Source of the DNA: Paraburkholderia sartisoli
GTDB lineage: Bacteria > Pseudomonadota > Gammaproteobacteria > Burkholderiales > Burkholderiaceae
DNA length: 64,000 nucleotides
Assembly: GCF_900107685.1 (NCBI RefSeq)
Contig: NZ_FNRQ01000002.1
Location: 310,001 to 374,000 of the forward strand
Direction of reading: 5' to 3'
Part shown: piece by piece, positions 33,562 to 42,106 of the stretch
Layout of the letters: each line of letters begins with the position of its first letter
Numbering within the stretch: position 1 is the first letter of the stretch
Made by a program: the position numbers and the translations under genes
Notes under the pieces: generated by a model
Told to the model about the DNA's origin: nothing
Database searches by the model: none
Seen by the model: only the letters and a program-made list of their open reading frames with translations

Positions 33562-34596
33562 CTAGAACTTCATCCTGATGCCGGCGCCCACGCTGTTACC
33601 TGACGACACGCTGGACATCGTGTCATAACGCCATGCCGCGTACACGTCCGTGCGCGTCGAAAGCGGATAGTCATAGCCGAGCGCCACCGTCGACCAGTGC
33701 ATGTCGCTGCCTTCTGCCGGACGCCGGCGCGTGCCGGCCCATGACAGCAGCACGCTGCCGGTCCCGACCTGGGCACTCGCGCCCACCTGCACGGTGTCGT
33801 CGGTCACCTCGCTGTTGTTATCCACCCGCTCGTACTGGAAATAAAGCTTCACGGCATGAATCCGGTATGCGCCGCCAACGAGCCATGCGGTCTGCTCCGT
33901 CGCGCCGTTGAGAAACAGCGAAGCCGTATGCAGGCTCTGGACTGCGGCCGTCGCGGAGAACGGTCCGGCAAAATACAGCGCGTTTGCACTGTAGTTGGCC
34001 TGTCCCGCATGACCCGCGACACCTGCGTTACTGTAGAGCAGCGCTCCCGAGAGGCCGCCGACCTCCGGCGTCTGGTACACGATCGAGTCATCGATTGCCG
34101 TGTCGCTTTGGACCGACGCAGCGCCCATCGCGGAGCCCAGGAAAGTGTGGACCACGATGGGCGAGAACACGAACGAATTGCCAAACGGATTGAACAGCAA
34201 CGTGGACACGAACAGCAGCGAATCATTGCGCCCGAGCGTCAGTTGACCAAAATACCCGCTTAAGCCCACGAACGCTCTGCGCCCGAAGAACGACTGTCCA
34301 TCGAAGGAACCGGTCTGGCCACCGTTGATCCGGTAAAAGCTTTCGAGTGTGAATAACGCCTTCACGCCGTCGCCGAGATCCTCGCTCCCCGACATACCCC
34401 AGTATGATGTCGTCAGTCCTCCTGAGCGGACCTGCCACGCGTTACCTGCCGCGCCGGGCGTGCGCACCATCCCCGCGAATGCATCGGCAAGCCCGTAGAG
34501 GGACACTGACGACTGCGCCTGCACTGCGCCGGCCGTCACGCACAAGGCCAGCACCACTCCCCCCTTGCCCCATCTTCCCCGTAAGTCGCTGCGCAT
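33562..34596 (-). CDS. Trimeric outer-membrane porin (Burkholderia type)
   Basis: The 344-aa general porin starts with a signal peptide (ALCVTAGAVQAQ) and SSVSLYGLADAF, typical of beta-proteobacterial porins. It continues with SGSEDLGDGVKALFTLESFY (the PEFG-like loop region), FFGRRAFVGLSGYFGQLTLGR, and ends in a terminal Phe (SVGAGIRMKF). Residues between are alternating beta strands. AAGGAG lies seven bases before the ATG at 34596, so the shorter start is used. It may import the substrate of the adjacent amide-handling genes. Confidence 0.93.
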   Translation of the reverse strand: MRSDLRGRWGKGGVVLALCVTAGAVQAQSSVSLYGLADAFAGMVRTPGAAGNAWQVRSGGLTTSYWGMSGSEDLGDGVKALFTLESFYRINGGQTGSFDGQSFFGRRAFVGLSGYFGQLTLGRNDSLLFVSTLLFNPFGNSFVFSPIVVHTFLGSAMGAASVQSDTAIDDSIVYQTPEVGGLSGALLYSNAGVAGHAGQANYSANALYFAGPFSATAAVQSLHTASLFLNGATEQTAWLVGGAYRIHAVKLYFQYERVDNNSEVTDDTVQVGASAQVGTGSVLLSWAGTRRRPAEGSDMHWSTVALGYDYPLSTRTDVYAAWRYDTMSSVSSGNSVGAGIRMKF

Positions 34597-34671
34597 GTTT
34601 GTCTCCTTCATCGTTTGTGAGTGTCCTGTTGTGTTTCGCCTTTCCTGCCAGCACGGTTCGCCGGCCGAGCC

Positions 34672-35217
34672 TCAGCCGTGCGTGACCCGGGCCAGGGGCC
34701 TGCCGCGTTCAGCGAGCGCGATGGCAACCAGCACCTCGTCCGGACCGGGCGAATCCGGGACCGACAGCGAAACCGTGTCCAGATGGTCGAAGCTCCACAT
34801 GTCGGCGATCCCGTGCAAGGGAATGTCGAGACAGGCGCCCGCCGCGCCGCGTTTTGTCACCGACGGCATGATCGTGGTCGCACCGGGCAGGCACTCACGC
34901 ACCGCCTTGCCCAGGCGCGGATGAAGCAGTGCCGCGCCGCATTCCAGCGGCACGCCGGTGCCCACAAGCGCCCCCTTGCCGTAGCCCTGGATGTCGGTTG
35001 GCGCACAACCCAGGACCCGCAGTGCGCGTCCGGTGAGCAGGGCTCCGAGCGCGGCTCCGGTTGCGTAAAGCGCGTCCAGTTCGCGGTCCACGCCCACGAC
35101 TGCAATCTTCAGCACGGCCGCAGCGACAACCTGGCGGTGCGGCGGCACAACCGGCACACCGAGTTCCGCGCATCGCTCGACCAGGTGAACGACTACCCTC
35201 GTTACCTGTGCGCTCAT
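34672..35217 (-). CDS. DUF1185 'amino acid synthesis' family protein
   Basis: The 181-aa product resembles the PF06684 family: an N-terminal hydrophobic beta strand (VVAAAVLKIAVVGVDRELDAL), then YGKGALVGTGVPLECGAALLHP and ATTIMPSVTKRGAAGACLDIPLHG, with IADMWSFDHLDTVSLSVPDSP towards the end. The family often sits beside amidases, ring-opening amidohydrolases and ABC transporters; its reaction is not established. Its start overlaps the amidase stop (ATGA), so it is co-translated. Confidence 0.82.
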   Translation of the reverse strand: MSAQVTRVVVHLVERCAELGVPVVPPHRQVVAAAVLKIAVVGVDRELDALYATGAALGALLTGRALRVLGCAPTDIQGYGKGALVGTGVPLECGAALLHPRLGKAVRECLPGATTIMPSVTKRGAAGACLDIPLHGIADMWSFDHLDTVSLSVPDSPGPDEVLVAIALAERGRPLARVTHG

Positions 35218-36632
35218 GGCTTCGTCTCCATCCCGTCTGCCGTACGCTCCAGCGTTGCCCGCGGTATCGGAAACGCCCCCCTCGCTGACTCGTACGCCTG
35301 CGCCGCGCGCAGGACCAGCGCATCGCTGCCATGGCACCCGATGATCTGCACACCGGTTGGCAATCCTCCGGCCAGGCCACAGGGCACGCTCGCCGCAGGC
35401 AGCCCGGTCTGGTTACACCACGCAGTCAGGACAGGTGCCGCACGCAGACTGGCAGGCAGGCCCGGTACGGGCGGCGGACCGCAGTGGAACGTCGGCGTGA
35501 GCAGCAGGTCGTAGCGCTGGAAGAACGTCGCCATCGCCGCGGTCAGCGCGTGACGTGCAAGCAATGCGTCGGCGAACGTTGCGGTATCCACCTGTTCGCC
35601 CGCATCGGCAAGCGCCTTCAGCTCGGGATCGAGCCGTGTCCGGTCTGCCGCCGCCATATGACGGACGCGCTGTGCGAAGAACACTGACCACTGGATCGAA
35701 TGCATACGGCCATCGCCGTAATAGCCCGCGAGCGGCGGCACATCGCTTTCGACCACGCGCGCGCCAAGTGCCTCCAGGGTGCTGGCCGCCTGCCTGACAC
35801 ACGCTTCGATAGCGGGTTCCACATGCACGCCGGCCGGCACGGCGCAGTACGCAATGCGAAGACCGGCGACGCCATCGTCGAGCCCCGCGCAGTAACCCGG
35901 GCGACCGGCAGCGCCTGAATGCCGGTCGACATCGTCATGCGTCATCACGCCGAGCATGAGCGCGGCATCGCGCACGTTGCGCGCGATCGGCCCGAGCGTG
36001 GAGAGCGCCGTCCAGGATGCTGCTGCACCGGCTGGCACCAGCCCGAAAGAGGGTTTGAAGCCGACCACACCGCTCCAGCACGCGGGAATGCGGATCGATC
36101 CTCCACCGTCCGTCGCAAGCGATAACGGTCCCATCCCCAGCGCGACCGCCACCGCGGACCCGCCACTGCTGCCACCCGCCGAGAGCCGTGTGTCCCACGG
36201 ATTGCGGGTGGCGCCCGTCAGTGGACAGTCGGTGACGATCTTGTTACCGAACTCGGAGGTCGTCGTCTTGCCAAACAGGATCGCGCCTGACTCGCGTAGC
36301 CGCGCGACAGCCGGCGCATCCGCGTTCTCGCGTTGCGGCGACGACGTCCATGAACCGTGCCGCGTCGGCAGGCCCGCAACCGCGACGAGATCCTTGACCG
36401 AAACCGGCACGCCATCGAGCAGACCGCATGGCGTCCCCCGCCTCCAGCGGCGCTCCGACTCGTGCGCGGCCAGTAACGCCCCCTCCTCGTCGAGTCCACA
36501 GAGCCCGTTGACGACCGGGTCGAGTTTCGTGACCCAGTCAAGTACCGCGCACATCACCTCGACCGGAGACAGCGTGTGCTGCCGGAAATGTGCAATGAGT
36601 TGACTGGCATCCAGCATGGCCACGCCATCCAT
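35214..36632 (-). CDS. Amidase signature-family hydrolase (first copy)
   Basis: The 472-aa enzyme has the Ser-cisSer-Lys core: Lys in DGVPVSVKDLVAVAG (about residue 80), the Gly/Ser-rich motif LSAGGSSGGSAVAVALG with the cis-Ser and the Ser nucleophile in LATDGGGSIRIP. The GFKPSFG strand and the C-terminal NQTGLPAASVPCGLAGGLPTGVQIIG are also family hallmarks. It hydrolyses an amide of unknown side chain. It lies between DUF1185 and an ABC transporter on one strand. Confidence 0.93.
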   Translation of the reverse strand: MDGVAMLDASQLIAHFRQHTLSPVEVMCAVLDWVTKLDPVVNGLCGLDEEGALLAAHESERRWRRGTPCGLLDGVPVSVKDLVAVAGLPTRHGSWTSSPQRENADAPAVARLRESGAILFGKTTTSEFGNKIVTDCPLTGATRNPWDTRLSAGGSSGGSAVAVALGMGPLSLATDGGGSIRIPACWSGVVGFKPSFGLVPAGAAASWTALSTLGPIARNVRDAALMLGVMTHDDVDRHSGAAGRPGYCAGLDDGVAGLRIAYCAVPAGVHVEPAIEACVRQAASTLEALGARVVESDVPPLAGYYGDGRMHSIQWSVFFAQRVRHMAAADRTRLDPELKALADAGEQVDTATFADALLARHALTAAMATFFQRYDLLLTPTFHCGPPPVPGLPASLRAAPVLTAWCNQTGLPAASVPCGLAGGLPTGVQIIGCHGSDALVLRAAQAYESARGAFPIPRATLERTADGMETKP

Positions 36633-36688
36633 TTTGCATTCCTTATTAAATAATCAGGATGAAATTCCAGAAGACAGGGGTACTTCGC

Positions 36689-37867
36689 CTACCCTTCGCA
36701 GACCGGCGCGACCGGACCCGTCGACTCGAGAATCGAGAAGCTGTTGTCGGCAAGCGCCTGACCAATCCGCGTCTGACAAAGCACGTGACCGCCATCCGGG
36801 CTCACGCCTGTCCTGCCACGTGGGAGCGCGACTGAAACGCCCGGCAATGCAGCCTTGACGCGAACGGCGTCGACACTGCCCGCCGCGCGAACCGCCTGCG
36901 CGAAAAGGCGGATGCCCGCATACGTGTTCTCCCCGTGCGGCAGGACCACCGCATAGCGGCCCAGGCGCGGATCGCGCGCATCCGCGTAGTGCGCCGTATA
37001 ACGGGCGAGGAAATCGCGGTTTTCAGCGTTATCGATGCTCATGAAGTACGACGACACCCCGATCGTGCCCGTCGAGGCACCGGTGGTCGCAATCGACAGC
37101 GACTCGTGCGCGATATCCGACACGAGTTGCGGCTTCATCGCGAATGACCGGTACTGCTTGACGAAGGTGACCGGGTCGTCTCCGATGCTGTGCCACACGA
37201 CCTGCGGGTTCAGGCTGGCGACACGCTGCAGCACCGCGCCGTAGTCGCGCGTGCCGAACGGTAACCAGTAGACCTCGAGAAACCGTCCGCCGTGGCGGGC
37301 CACAGCCGTCTGCAGTTGCGGCACCAGCACCTTGCGGTTGCTGCCGATGTCGGAGACGACCGCACAGACGGTACGTCCTCCGTCACGCATGAGCCACGCG
37401 ACCAGCGGCTCGATTCGCTGGCTCGCGGCCAGCCCTGTCGTGAGAAGCTGCGAATCGCACCGCCCCTCGTCGAAGTTCGGATAGACGACCAGCTTCCCGG
37501 CCGCCCTTGCAGCCTGCAGGGCGGCTTCACGTTCGGATGGCAGGACCATGCCCGTGATCATCGCGACCTCGTCGCGCATGAACAGCTGCCGTGCCTTCTG
37601 GAGCGTGACCGCCGTCGACATCTGTGTATCCTCAACGCTCAGCTGCACCGCTCGCCCGAGCACTCCCCCCGCGGCATTGATCTCGTCGATGGCCAGCGCC
37701 GCGCAGTTCCGGTTCGTCTGGCCCACCCGTGTCAGGGGGCCGCTCAGTGGCGCGAGCAGGCCGATCTTCAGCGGCGCGGCGGCGCGTGCGAGCGGCGAGA
37801 CCACGGATGCGGCAAGCGTGCTGGCCGCGCCAAGCAGCAGTGTTCGGGAGAAGTCACGACGGTTCAT
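36689..37867 (-). CDS. Periplasmic substrate-binding protein, amide/urea-type ABC transporter
   Basis: The 392-aa product has a Tat signal (NRRDFSRTLLLGAAS) and a Leu/Ile/Val-binding-protein fold (PF13433-like, as in AmiC and UrtA). Lobe one has APLKIGLLAPLSGPLTRVG and LAIDEINAAGGVLGR. The hinge region has MITGMVLPSEREAALQAARA, LVVYPNFDEGRCDSQ and GENTYAGIRLFAQAV. Similarity to amide-sensor AmiC rather than to LivJ is suggested by the conserved E-G region, so the ligand may be a small amide. It is the distal gene after LivF. Confidence 0.9.
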   Translation of the reverse strand: MNRRDFSRTLLLGAASTLAASVVSPLARAAAPLKIGLLAPLSGPLTRVGQTNRNCAALAIDEINAAGGVLGRAVQLSVEDTQMSTAVTLQKARQLFMRDEVAMITGMVLPSEREAALQAARAAGKLVVYPNFDEGRCDSQLLTTGLAASQRIEPLVAWLMRDGGRTVCAVVSDIGSNRKVLVPQLQTAVARHGGRFLEVYWLPFGTRDYGAVLQRVASLNPQVVWHSIGDDPVTFVKQYRSFAMKPQLVSDIAHESLSIATTGASTGTIGVSSYFMSIDNAENRDFLARYTAHYADARDPRLGRYAVVLPHGENTYAGIRLFAQAVRAAGSVDAVRVKAALPGVSVALPRGRTGVSPDGGHVLCQTRIGQALADNSFSILESTGPVAPVCEG

Positions 37868-38618
37868 GCGGGTTCTCACTGAAGTTTTTCAACATGGGGG
37901 CCGGCGCACTGTCTGTCGCCGGAGAGAGATGGCGCGCGAGCGGATGGGCGCCAGACGTGCCGTTTTGCACTTCGACCGCGCCCGCGTGGACAATCCGGCC
38001 GTTCTTGAGCACGATGCAGCGCTGCGCGCTTTGCAGGACCAGATCGAGGTTCTGCTCGACGAGGAGCACCGCGAGCCGCGAGCGGCGGCACAGCTCGGGG
38101 ATGACCTCACCGATCCGCTCCACCAGATTGGGCTGTACCCCGTCAGAGGGTTCATCGAGCAGGAGCAGCCGTGGCCGGCCGCACAAAGCGCGCGCGATCG
38201 CGAGAACCTGCTGCTCGCCGCCCGAGAGCGTGCCGCCCTGCTGCGTGAGGCGTGACCTGAGCACCGGAAAGTAGTCGAACACCTCGTCGGGAATGTCCGC
38301 GCCGCCCGCGGCCTGCGCGCCCATCATCAGGTTCTCGCGCACAGTGAGCTTCGGAAAGATCCAGCGCCCCTGAGGCACAAGGCCGATGCCCCGCCGTGCA
38401 ATCTCGTGCGTGCGCAGGCCCGTCACCGGCTCGCCGAGAAAGCGCACGTCACCACTCACGCGTGGCAGCAACCCCATGATGGCCTTCACCAGCGTGGTCT
38501 TGCCGGCGCCATTGCACCCGAGCACGCCCACCACCTCATTGGGCAGCACGTCGAGCGCGAGCTGGCGGATCACGTCGACGTCAGCATATCCGGCGGACAG
38601 GTTCTCAATGTGCAGCAT
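37854..38618 (-). CDS. ABC transporter ATP-binding protein (LivF-like)
   Basis: The 254-aa ATPase has Walker A GCNGAGKTTL (near residue 38), the LivF-type Q-loop GLVPQGRWIFPKLTVRENL, the signature LSGGEQQ, and Walker B LLLLDEPSDGV. The C-terminal 40 residues are an unusual extension beyond VEVQNG. It overlaps the binding-protein gene by 14 bp and LivG-like by 14 bp. Confidence 0.93.
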   Translation of the reverse strand: MLHIENLSAGYADVDVIRQLALDVLPNEVVGVLGCNGAGKTTLVKAIMGLLPRVSGDVRFLGEPVTGLRTHEIARRGIGLVPQGRWIFPKLTVRENLMMGAQAAGGADIPDEVFDYFPVLRSRLTQQGGTLSGGEQQVLAIARALCGRPRLLLLDEPSDGVQPNLVERIGEVIPELCRRSRLAVLLVEQNLDLVLQSAQRCIVLKNGRIVHAGAVEVQNGTSGAHPLARHLSPATDSAPAPMLKNFSENPHEPS

Positions 38619-39339
38619 GCTTCGCCCCCCGCCCCAGATAGATACGGCGGATCTCCTCGTCGCCTGCGATCTCGGCGTACGATCCCTGTCGAACCACCTG
38701 CCCCCGGTGCATGACCCAGGTTTCACATTCGAGGGACTGCACAAAGCCGAGATCGTGCTCGATGGCGAGAACCGCACAGCGCTCGCGCAGCCTGAGGATG
38801 AGCCGCACCAGCCGCTGCGCATCGTTCGCCGACAGTCCGGCTGCGGGCTCGTCGAGCAGCAGCAGCGCGGGCTGGCACATCATCGCCATACCGATTTCCA
38901 GCCACTGGCGCTCGCCGTGCGGCAAATGCCCGGCGAGTTCGCCAGCCTGCCCCGACAGCCCGACCTCTTCCAGCACCGCATCAGGATCGGGCACGGGCGA
39001 CACGCGGCAGGCCGCGACGCCGAGCCCCGCTACGACCAGGTTGTCGCGCACGCTCATCGTGAGAAAAGTGTTGGTCCCCTGGAACTTGCGCACCACGCCG
39101 CGCCTGCAGAACTCGTGCATCGGCCGCGCTGTCACCCGCTCGCCGTCGAGATACAGCTCACCTGCGCCCGGTATGATTGCGCCCGAGAGCAGGCCGGCCA
39201 GCGTGCTCTTGCCCGCGCCATTGGGGCCGATCACGCACAGCAGGTCACGCGGTCCGATTGCGATGTCGACGCCCGCCACGGCGTTGATTCCTCCGAACGC
39301 CCGCGACAATCCTGTGCCCTGCATGAGGTACCCGGCCAT
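38605..39339 (-). CDS. ABC transporter ATP-binding protein (LivG-like)
   Basis: The 244-aa ATPase has Walker A GPNGAGKSTL, the Q-loop region VVRKFQGTNTFLTMSVRDNL, the signature LPHGERQWLEIGMAMM, and Walker B LLLLDEPAAGL with the H-loop AIEHDLGFV. Its length matches LivG. The ATG at 39339 overlaps the stop of the permease upstream. Confidence 0.93.
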   Translation of the reverse strand: MAGYLMQGTGLSRAFGGINAVAGVDIAIGPRDLLCVIGPNGAGKSTLAGLLSGAIIPGAGELYLDGERVTARPMHEFCRRGVVRKFQGTNTFLTMSVRDNLVVAGLGVAACRVSPVPDPDAVLEEVGLSGQAGELAGHLPHGERQWLEIGMAMMCQPALLLLDEPAAGLSANDAQRLVRLILRLRERCAVLAIEHDLGFVQSLECETWVMHRGQVVRQGSYAEIAGDEEIRRIYLGRGAKHAAH

Positions 39340-40412
39340 CACCGTTCCCCCTGAGCGCGTCCAGCGCGGTGGAACGGTGACCTGCCCCGGTGCGGACGAC
39401 AGATACGGTGTGCGACCGCCAGGGCGCCGCGAACACGAAGGCCATCCGGCATGAAGAGCACGCAGCCGAGGAACAGGGTGCCGAGAATCAGTGGCCAGCC
39501 GTCGGTGCTGTAGCTGGAGACCGTCTGCTTCAGGAGCGTCAGCACAACGGCGGCGATGACAGGGCCGCCGGTCGTCCCTCTGCCGCCGATGGCGACCCAG
39601 AGAATGACCTCAGTCGCGAGCAGCGGCGAGAATACGTCAGGGGCGACCACGCCCGAGCATGCGGCCATCAGGCAACCGGCAATGGCAGCAATCATGGCCG
39701 ACACGACAAAGACCAGCAGCAGGTGAAACGAGGTGTGATAGCCGCATGCCCTTGCCCGCCACTCGTTGGTCGCAATTGCGGTCAGCACCCTGCCGTACCG
39801 GCTGCGGCACACGAGCCACATCAGGCCGGTCGCAGCGAGGAGAACACCGGCCACGGCGTACCAGGACGCCCGGGGGCCGCTCAGGTCGAATCCGTGACCG
39901 GCGACAGTCGCCGACAAGCCCGGGATGGCGAGAAGGCCCGTGTCACCGCCCGTCACCGACTGCCAGCTCGTGGCCAGTTGCTGGACGACGATCAGCACGG
40001 CCATGCTGATGATGGCGAAAAAGTGCAACCGGACGCCTGCGAAGAGCAGGAAGTAACCCACCACCGCGGCCACCGCAGCGGCGCAGAGCATCCCCACAAC
40101 CAGCCCCGTCAGTGGCGTCTGTCCGAACTGCACGGTCGCCACGGCGAACCCGTAGGCACCCAGACCAAAGAAGGTGGTGTGTCCCAGCGTCAGTACGCCC
40201 GCGCGCCCCCACAGAAAGTCATAGCTCAACCCGAGGAGGCCCATGATCAGCGCGTCACGGATGGTCGAGAGCAGGTAGGGACCGCTCCACAACGGCAGGG
40301 TTGCGAAGAGCACCAATGCCGTCCCCCACATTGCGACAGGCGCAATGTCTTTTGACCGGAAGGGCGGCTGCGCCAGCCACAGTCGCACCGGGCCCGCGTA
40401 TCGTCGAGACAT
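39339..40412 (-). CDS. ABC transporter permease (LivM-like)
   Basis: The 357-aa inner-membrane protein has about ten hydrophobic segments. Examples are VAMWGTALVLFATLPLW, LTGLVVGMLCAAAVAAVVGYFLLF, the LivM loop SYDFLWGRAGVLTLGHTTFFGLGAYG, and LLLVFVVSAMIAAIAGCLMAAC. The EAA-like ARACGYH motif links to the ATPases. The ATG at 40412 is preferred over an upstream TTG because AAAGGATAA precedes it. Confidence 0.92.
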   Translation of the reverse strand: MSRRYAGPVRLWLAQPPFRSKDIAPVAMWGTALVLFATLPLWSGPYLLSTIRDALIMGLLGLSYDFLWGRAGVLTLGHTTFFGLGAYGFAVATVQFGQTPLTGLVVGMLCAAAVAAVVGYFLLFAGVRLHFFAIISMAVLIVVQQLATSWQSVTGGDTGLLAIPGLSATVAGHGFDLSGPRASWYAVAGVLLAATGLMWLVCRSRYGRVLTAIATNEWRARACGYHTSFHLLLVFVVSAMIAAIAGCLMAACSGVVAPDVFSPLLATEVILWVAIGGRGTTGGPVIAAVVLTLLKQTVSSYSTDGWPLILGTLFLGCVLFMPDGLRVRGALAVAHRICRPHRGRSPFHRAGRAQGER

Positions 40413-40416
40413 GTGT

Positions 40417-41292
40417 TTATCCTTTACCAAGAAGCTGATGGGCAGTACTGAAGCCGGGAATCAGGCCCTGCGGTCTGAACCGGATCACGACGATGGAGAG
40501 GATCAGCACGACAGCCGACGCGAGCGACGGATCGACCCGATAGCTCAGCAGCGTCTCGGCGGTGCCGATGAACACGCTGCCGAGAATGCTTCCCGTAATC
40601 GAGCCGATGCCCCCGAGCACGATCACGAAGAACGCCTTGGCGAGATAGGCGACACCGAGGTGCGATTCCACCGAGACCATTGGCGCGACGAGTACGCCAG
40701 CGAGCGAGGCGAGCCCCGCGCCCCCGCAGAACGCAATCCGGTTCAGACGCCGGGTATCGATGCCGACGGCCTCGGCCATCGCCGGGTGCTGGATTACCGC
40801 GCGCAACTTCGTGCCGAAGCGCGTACGGGCAAAAAGCAGCCAGCACCCCGCCGTCACTGTCAGCGCCACACCGATCACAAAAATCCGGTACGCCGGATAG
40901 CTGCCGCCTGGCACGCGAATCGCGCCACCGAAAGGCGCATACACAAGCATCGGCTGTGTACCGAAAACGAGTTCCAGCGCCTTTTGCAGAATAAGGCTGA
41001 CCGCGTAGGTCGCAAGCAGCGTGTCCAGCGGCCGGTCATAGAGCAGCCGGATGACGAAGCGTTCCAGGCACCATCCGAGCAACGCCCCGACTGCCGGCGC
41101 CGCCAGCAACGCGATCCAGAACGCCTGCCTCCCTGCGACCGCCTGTGCGGCTGCAAGCGTATACGCGCCGATCGTGACCCATTCGGCGTGCGCCAGGTTC
41201 ACGATGTCCATCATGCCGAATACGATGGCCAGGCCAAGCGCGATCATCGCGAGGATAGAGACGTAGCTCGCAATATTAAGGATTACTATCAT
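40417..41292 (-). CDS. ABC transporter permease (LivH-like)
   Basis: The 291-aa permease has eight hydrophobic segments and LivH hallmarks: GLAIVFGMMDIVNLAHAEWVTIGAYT, RPLDTLLATYAVSLILQKALELVFG, and the C-terminal VFIGTAETLLSY and RPQGLIPGF. GAGGAAGTA before the ATG is a strong ribosome-binding site. It is the first structural gene of the transporter operon. Two tandem palindromes lie upstream. Confidence 0.92.
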   Translation of the reverse strand: MIVILNIASYVSILAMIALGLAIVFGMMDIVNLAHAEWVTIGAYTLAAAQAVAGRQAFWIALLAAPAVGALLGWCLERFVIRLLYDRPLDTLLATYAVSLILQKALELVFGTQPMLVYAPFGGAIRVPGGSYPAYRIFVIGVALTVTAGCWLLFARTRFGTKLRAVIQHPAMAEAVGIDTRRLNRIAFCGGAGLASLAGVLVAPMVSVESHLGVAYLAKAFFVIVLGGIGSITGSILGSVFIGTAETLLSYRVDPSLASAVVLILSIVVIRFRPQGLIPGFSTAHQLLGKG

Positions 41293-41409
41293 TACTTCCT
41301 CACAAATCAGGTAACGCCCGGAAGCTGCGGAGCGCCAACTGGCACCACTCCTGCCACTTGCGGTACACGCGGCATGCGTGACTCGCTCCGTCTAACCGAC
41401 AATTTAAAT

Positions 41410-41469
41410 TACACAATATATTGTGAATTTTAGGTCGAACAAAACAAATACACAATATATTGTGAATTT
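41410..41469. promoter_or_regulatory. Two tandem palindromic operators between livH-like and XRE genes
   Basis: A 21-bp sequence beginning TACACAATATATTGTG is present twice (41410-41430 and 41449-41469), 39 bp apart. The core CACAATATATTGTG is a perfect 14-bp palindrome in both copies. The pair sits in the divergent intergenic region between the transporter operon and the XRE gene, the expected place for operators that control one or both. Confidence 0.8.
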
Positions 41470-41519
41470 CTGAGCGTACGCTCCCCGATACTCGATCCGC
41501 CCAGCTAAATCGAGTTCGC

Positions 41520-41759
41520 ATGACTAAGGAAGCACTGCTCGAGGCACTCGGGAAAGAGATCCGCGCACGCCGCAAACTGAAGAAACTGACTCAAGCGGGT
41601 CTCGCTCTGCGTGCCAACGTTCACCCAAATACCGTTTCACTTATCGAGCGAGCCGAAACGGTTGCTGGTGTCGACGCGTTGTTCGACATCTCCAACGCGC
41701 TTGGCACCACCCTGTCACAACTGATCAAGGCTGCCGAGGATCGCGCCGGCCTTCGCTAG
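41520..41759 (+). CDS. XRE-family helix-turn-helix regulator, 79 aa
   Basis: A single HTH_3 domain: LGKEIRARRKLKKLTQAGLALRANVHPNTVSLIERAE, then DALFDISNALGTTLSQLI. This is nearly the whole protein, so there is no effector or dimerisation domain beyond the HTH. It is divergent from the transporter operon, and the two palindromes lie upstream of its start, so it may repress itself and/or the transporter. Confidence 0.88.
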   Translation: MTKEALLEALGKEIRARRKLKKLTQAGLALRANVHPNTVSLIERAETVAGVDALFDISNALGTTLSQLIKAAEDRAGLR

Positions 41760-42048
41760 TTCATTGCTCAAGGGCTGCTGCCCGTCAATGCACGAACCGG
41801 TACTCCCGGTATTGCGCATCTACGCCTTCCGAAGACCACTGCTGCCACCCCGGCGTATCCCGTGATCGCCCGCGACAGATGCTGCTCGCCGCCGACAAAA
41901 TCCGGTCACGACAAAAATACAACCTGCCATTTCATGGGCATCCGTCTCGCACCCTCAATTTATAATCATAAAATTACGTTCGCAAAATTTGCATGTCAAC
42001 GTCATTCTGTATCTCGTTTACCCCTACATTTCCCTCGCATAATCTCCC
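41760..42048. other. No supported gene between XRE gene and amidase
   Basis: An open frame from 41862 lacks family features and a ribosome-binding site. The stretch is AT-rich at its right end and leads into the promoter at 42049. Confidence 0.4.
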
Positions 42049-42079
42049 TTGACACAATTTCAGACCACGCATATGGTCT
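42049..42079 (+). promoter_or_regulatory. Promoter with inverted repeat before amidase 2
   Basis: A perfect TTGACA -35 (42049-42054) is 17 bp from a TATGGT -10 (42072-42077). The inverted repeat AGACCA (42062-42067), gap of six, TGGTCT (42074-42079) covers the -10. GntR/FadR-type proteins often bind TGGTC-type half sites, so the FadR-type regulator at 43580 is a reasonable partner. Confidence 0.6.
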
Positions 42080-42106
42080 ATTTGTGATGATTAATTGGGA
42101 GGGGAC

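Noticed and set aside
36616..36858. 80-codon plus-strand frame
   Set aside because: Antisense to the amidase start and the binding-protein end, without motif.
41410..41469. Twin palindromes considered as an IS terminal repeat pair
   Set aside because: They are in direct orientation, only 39 bp apart and in a promoter region; no transposase lies between them.
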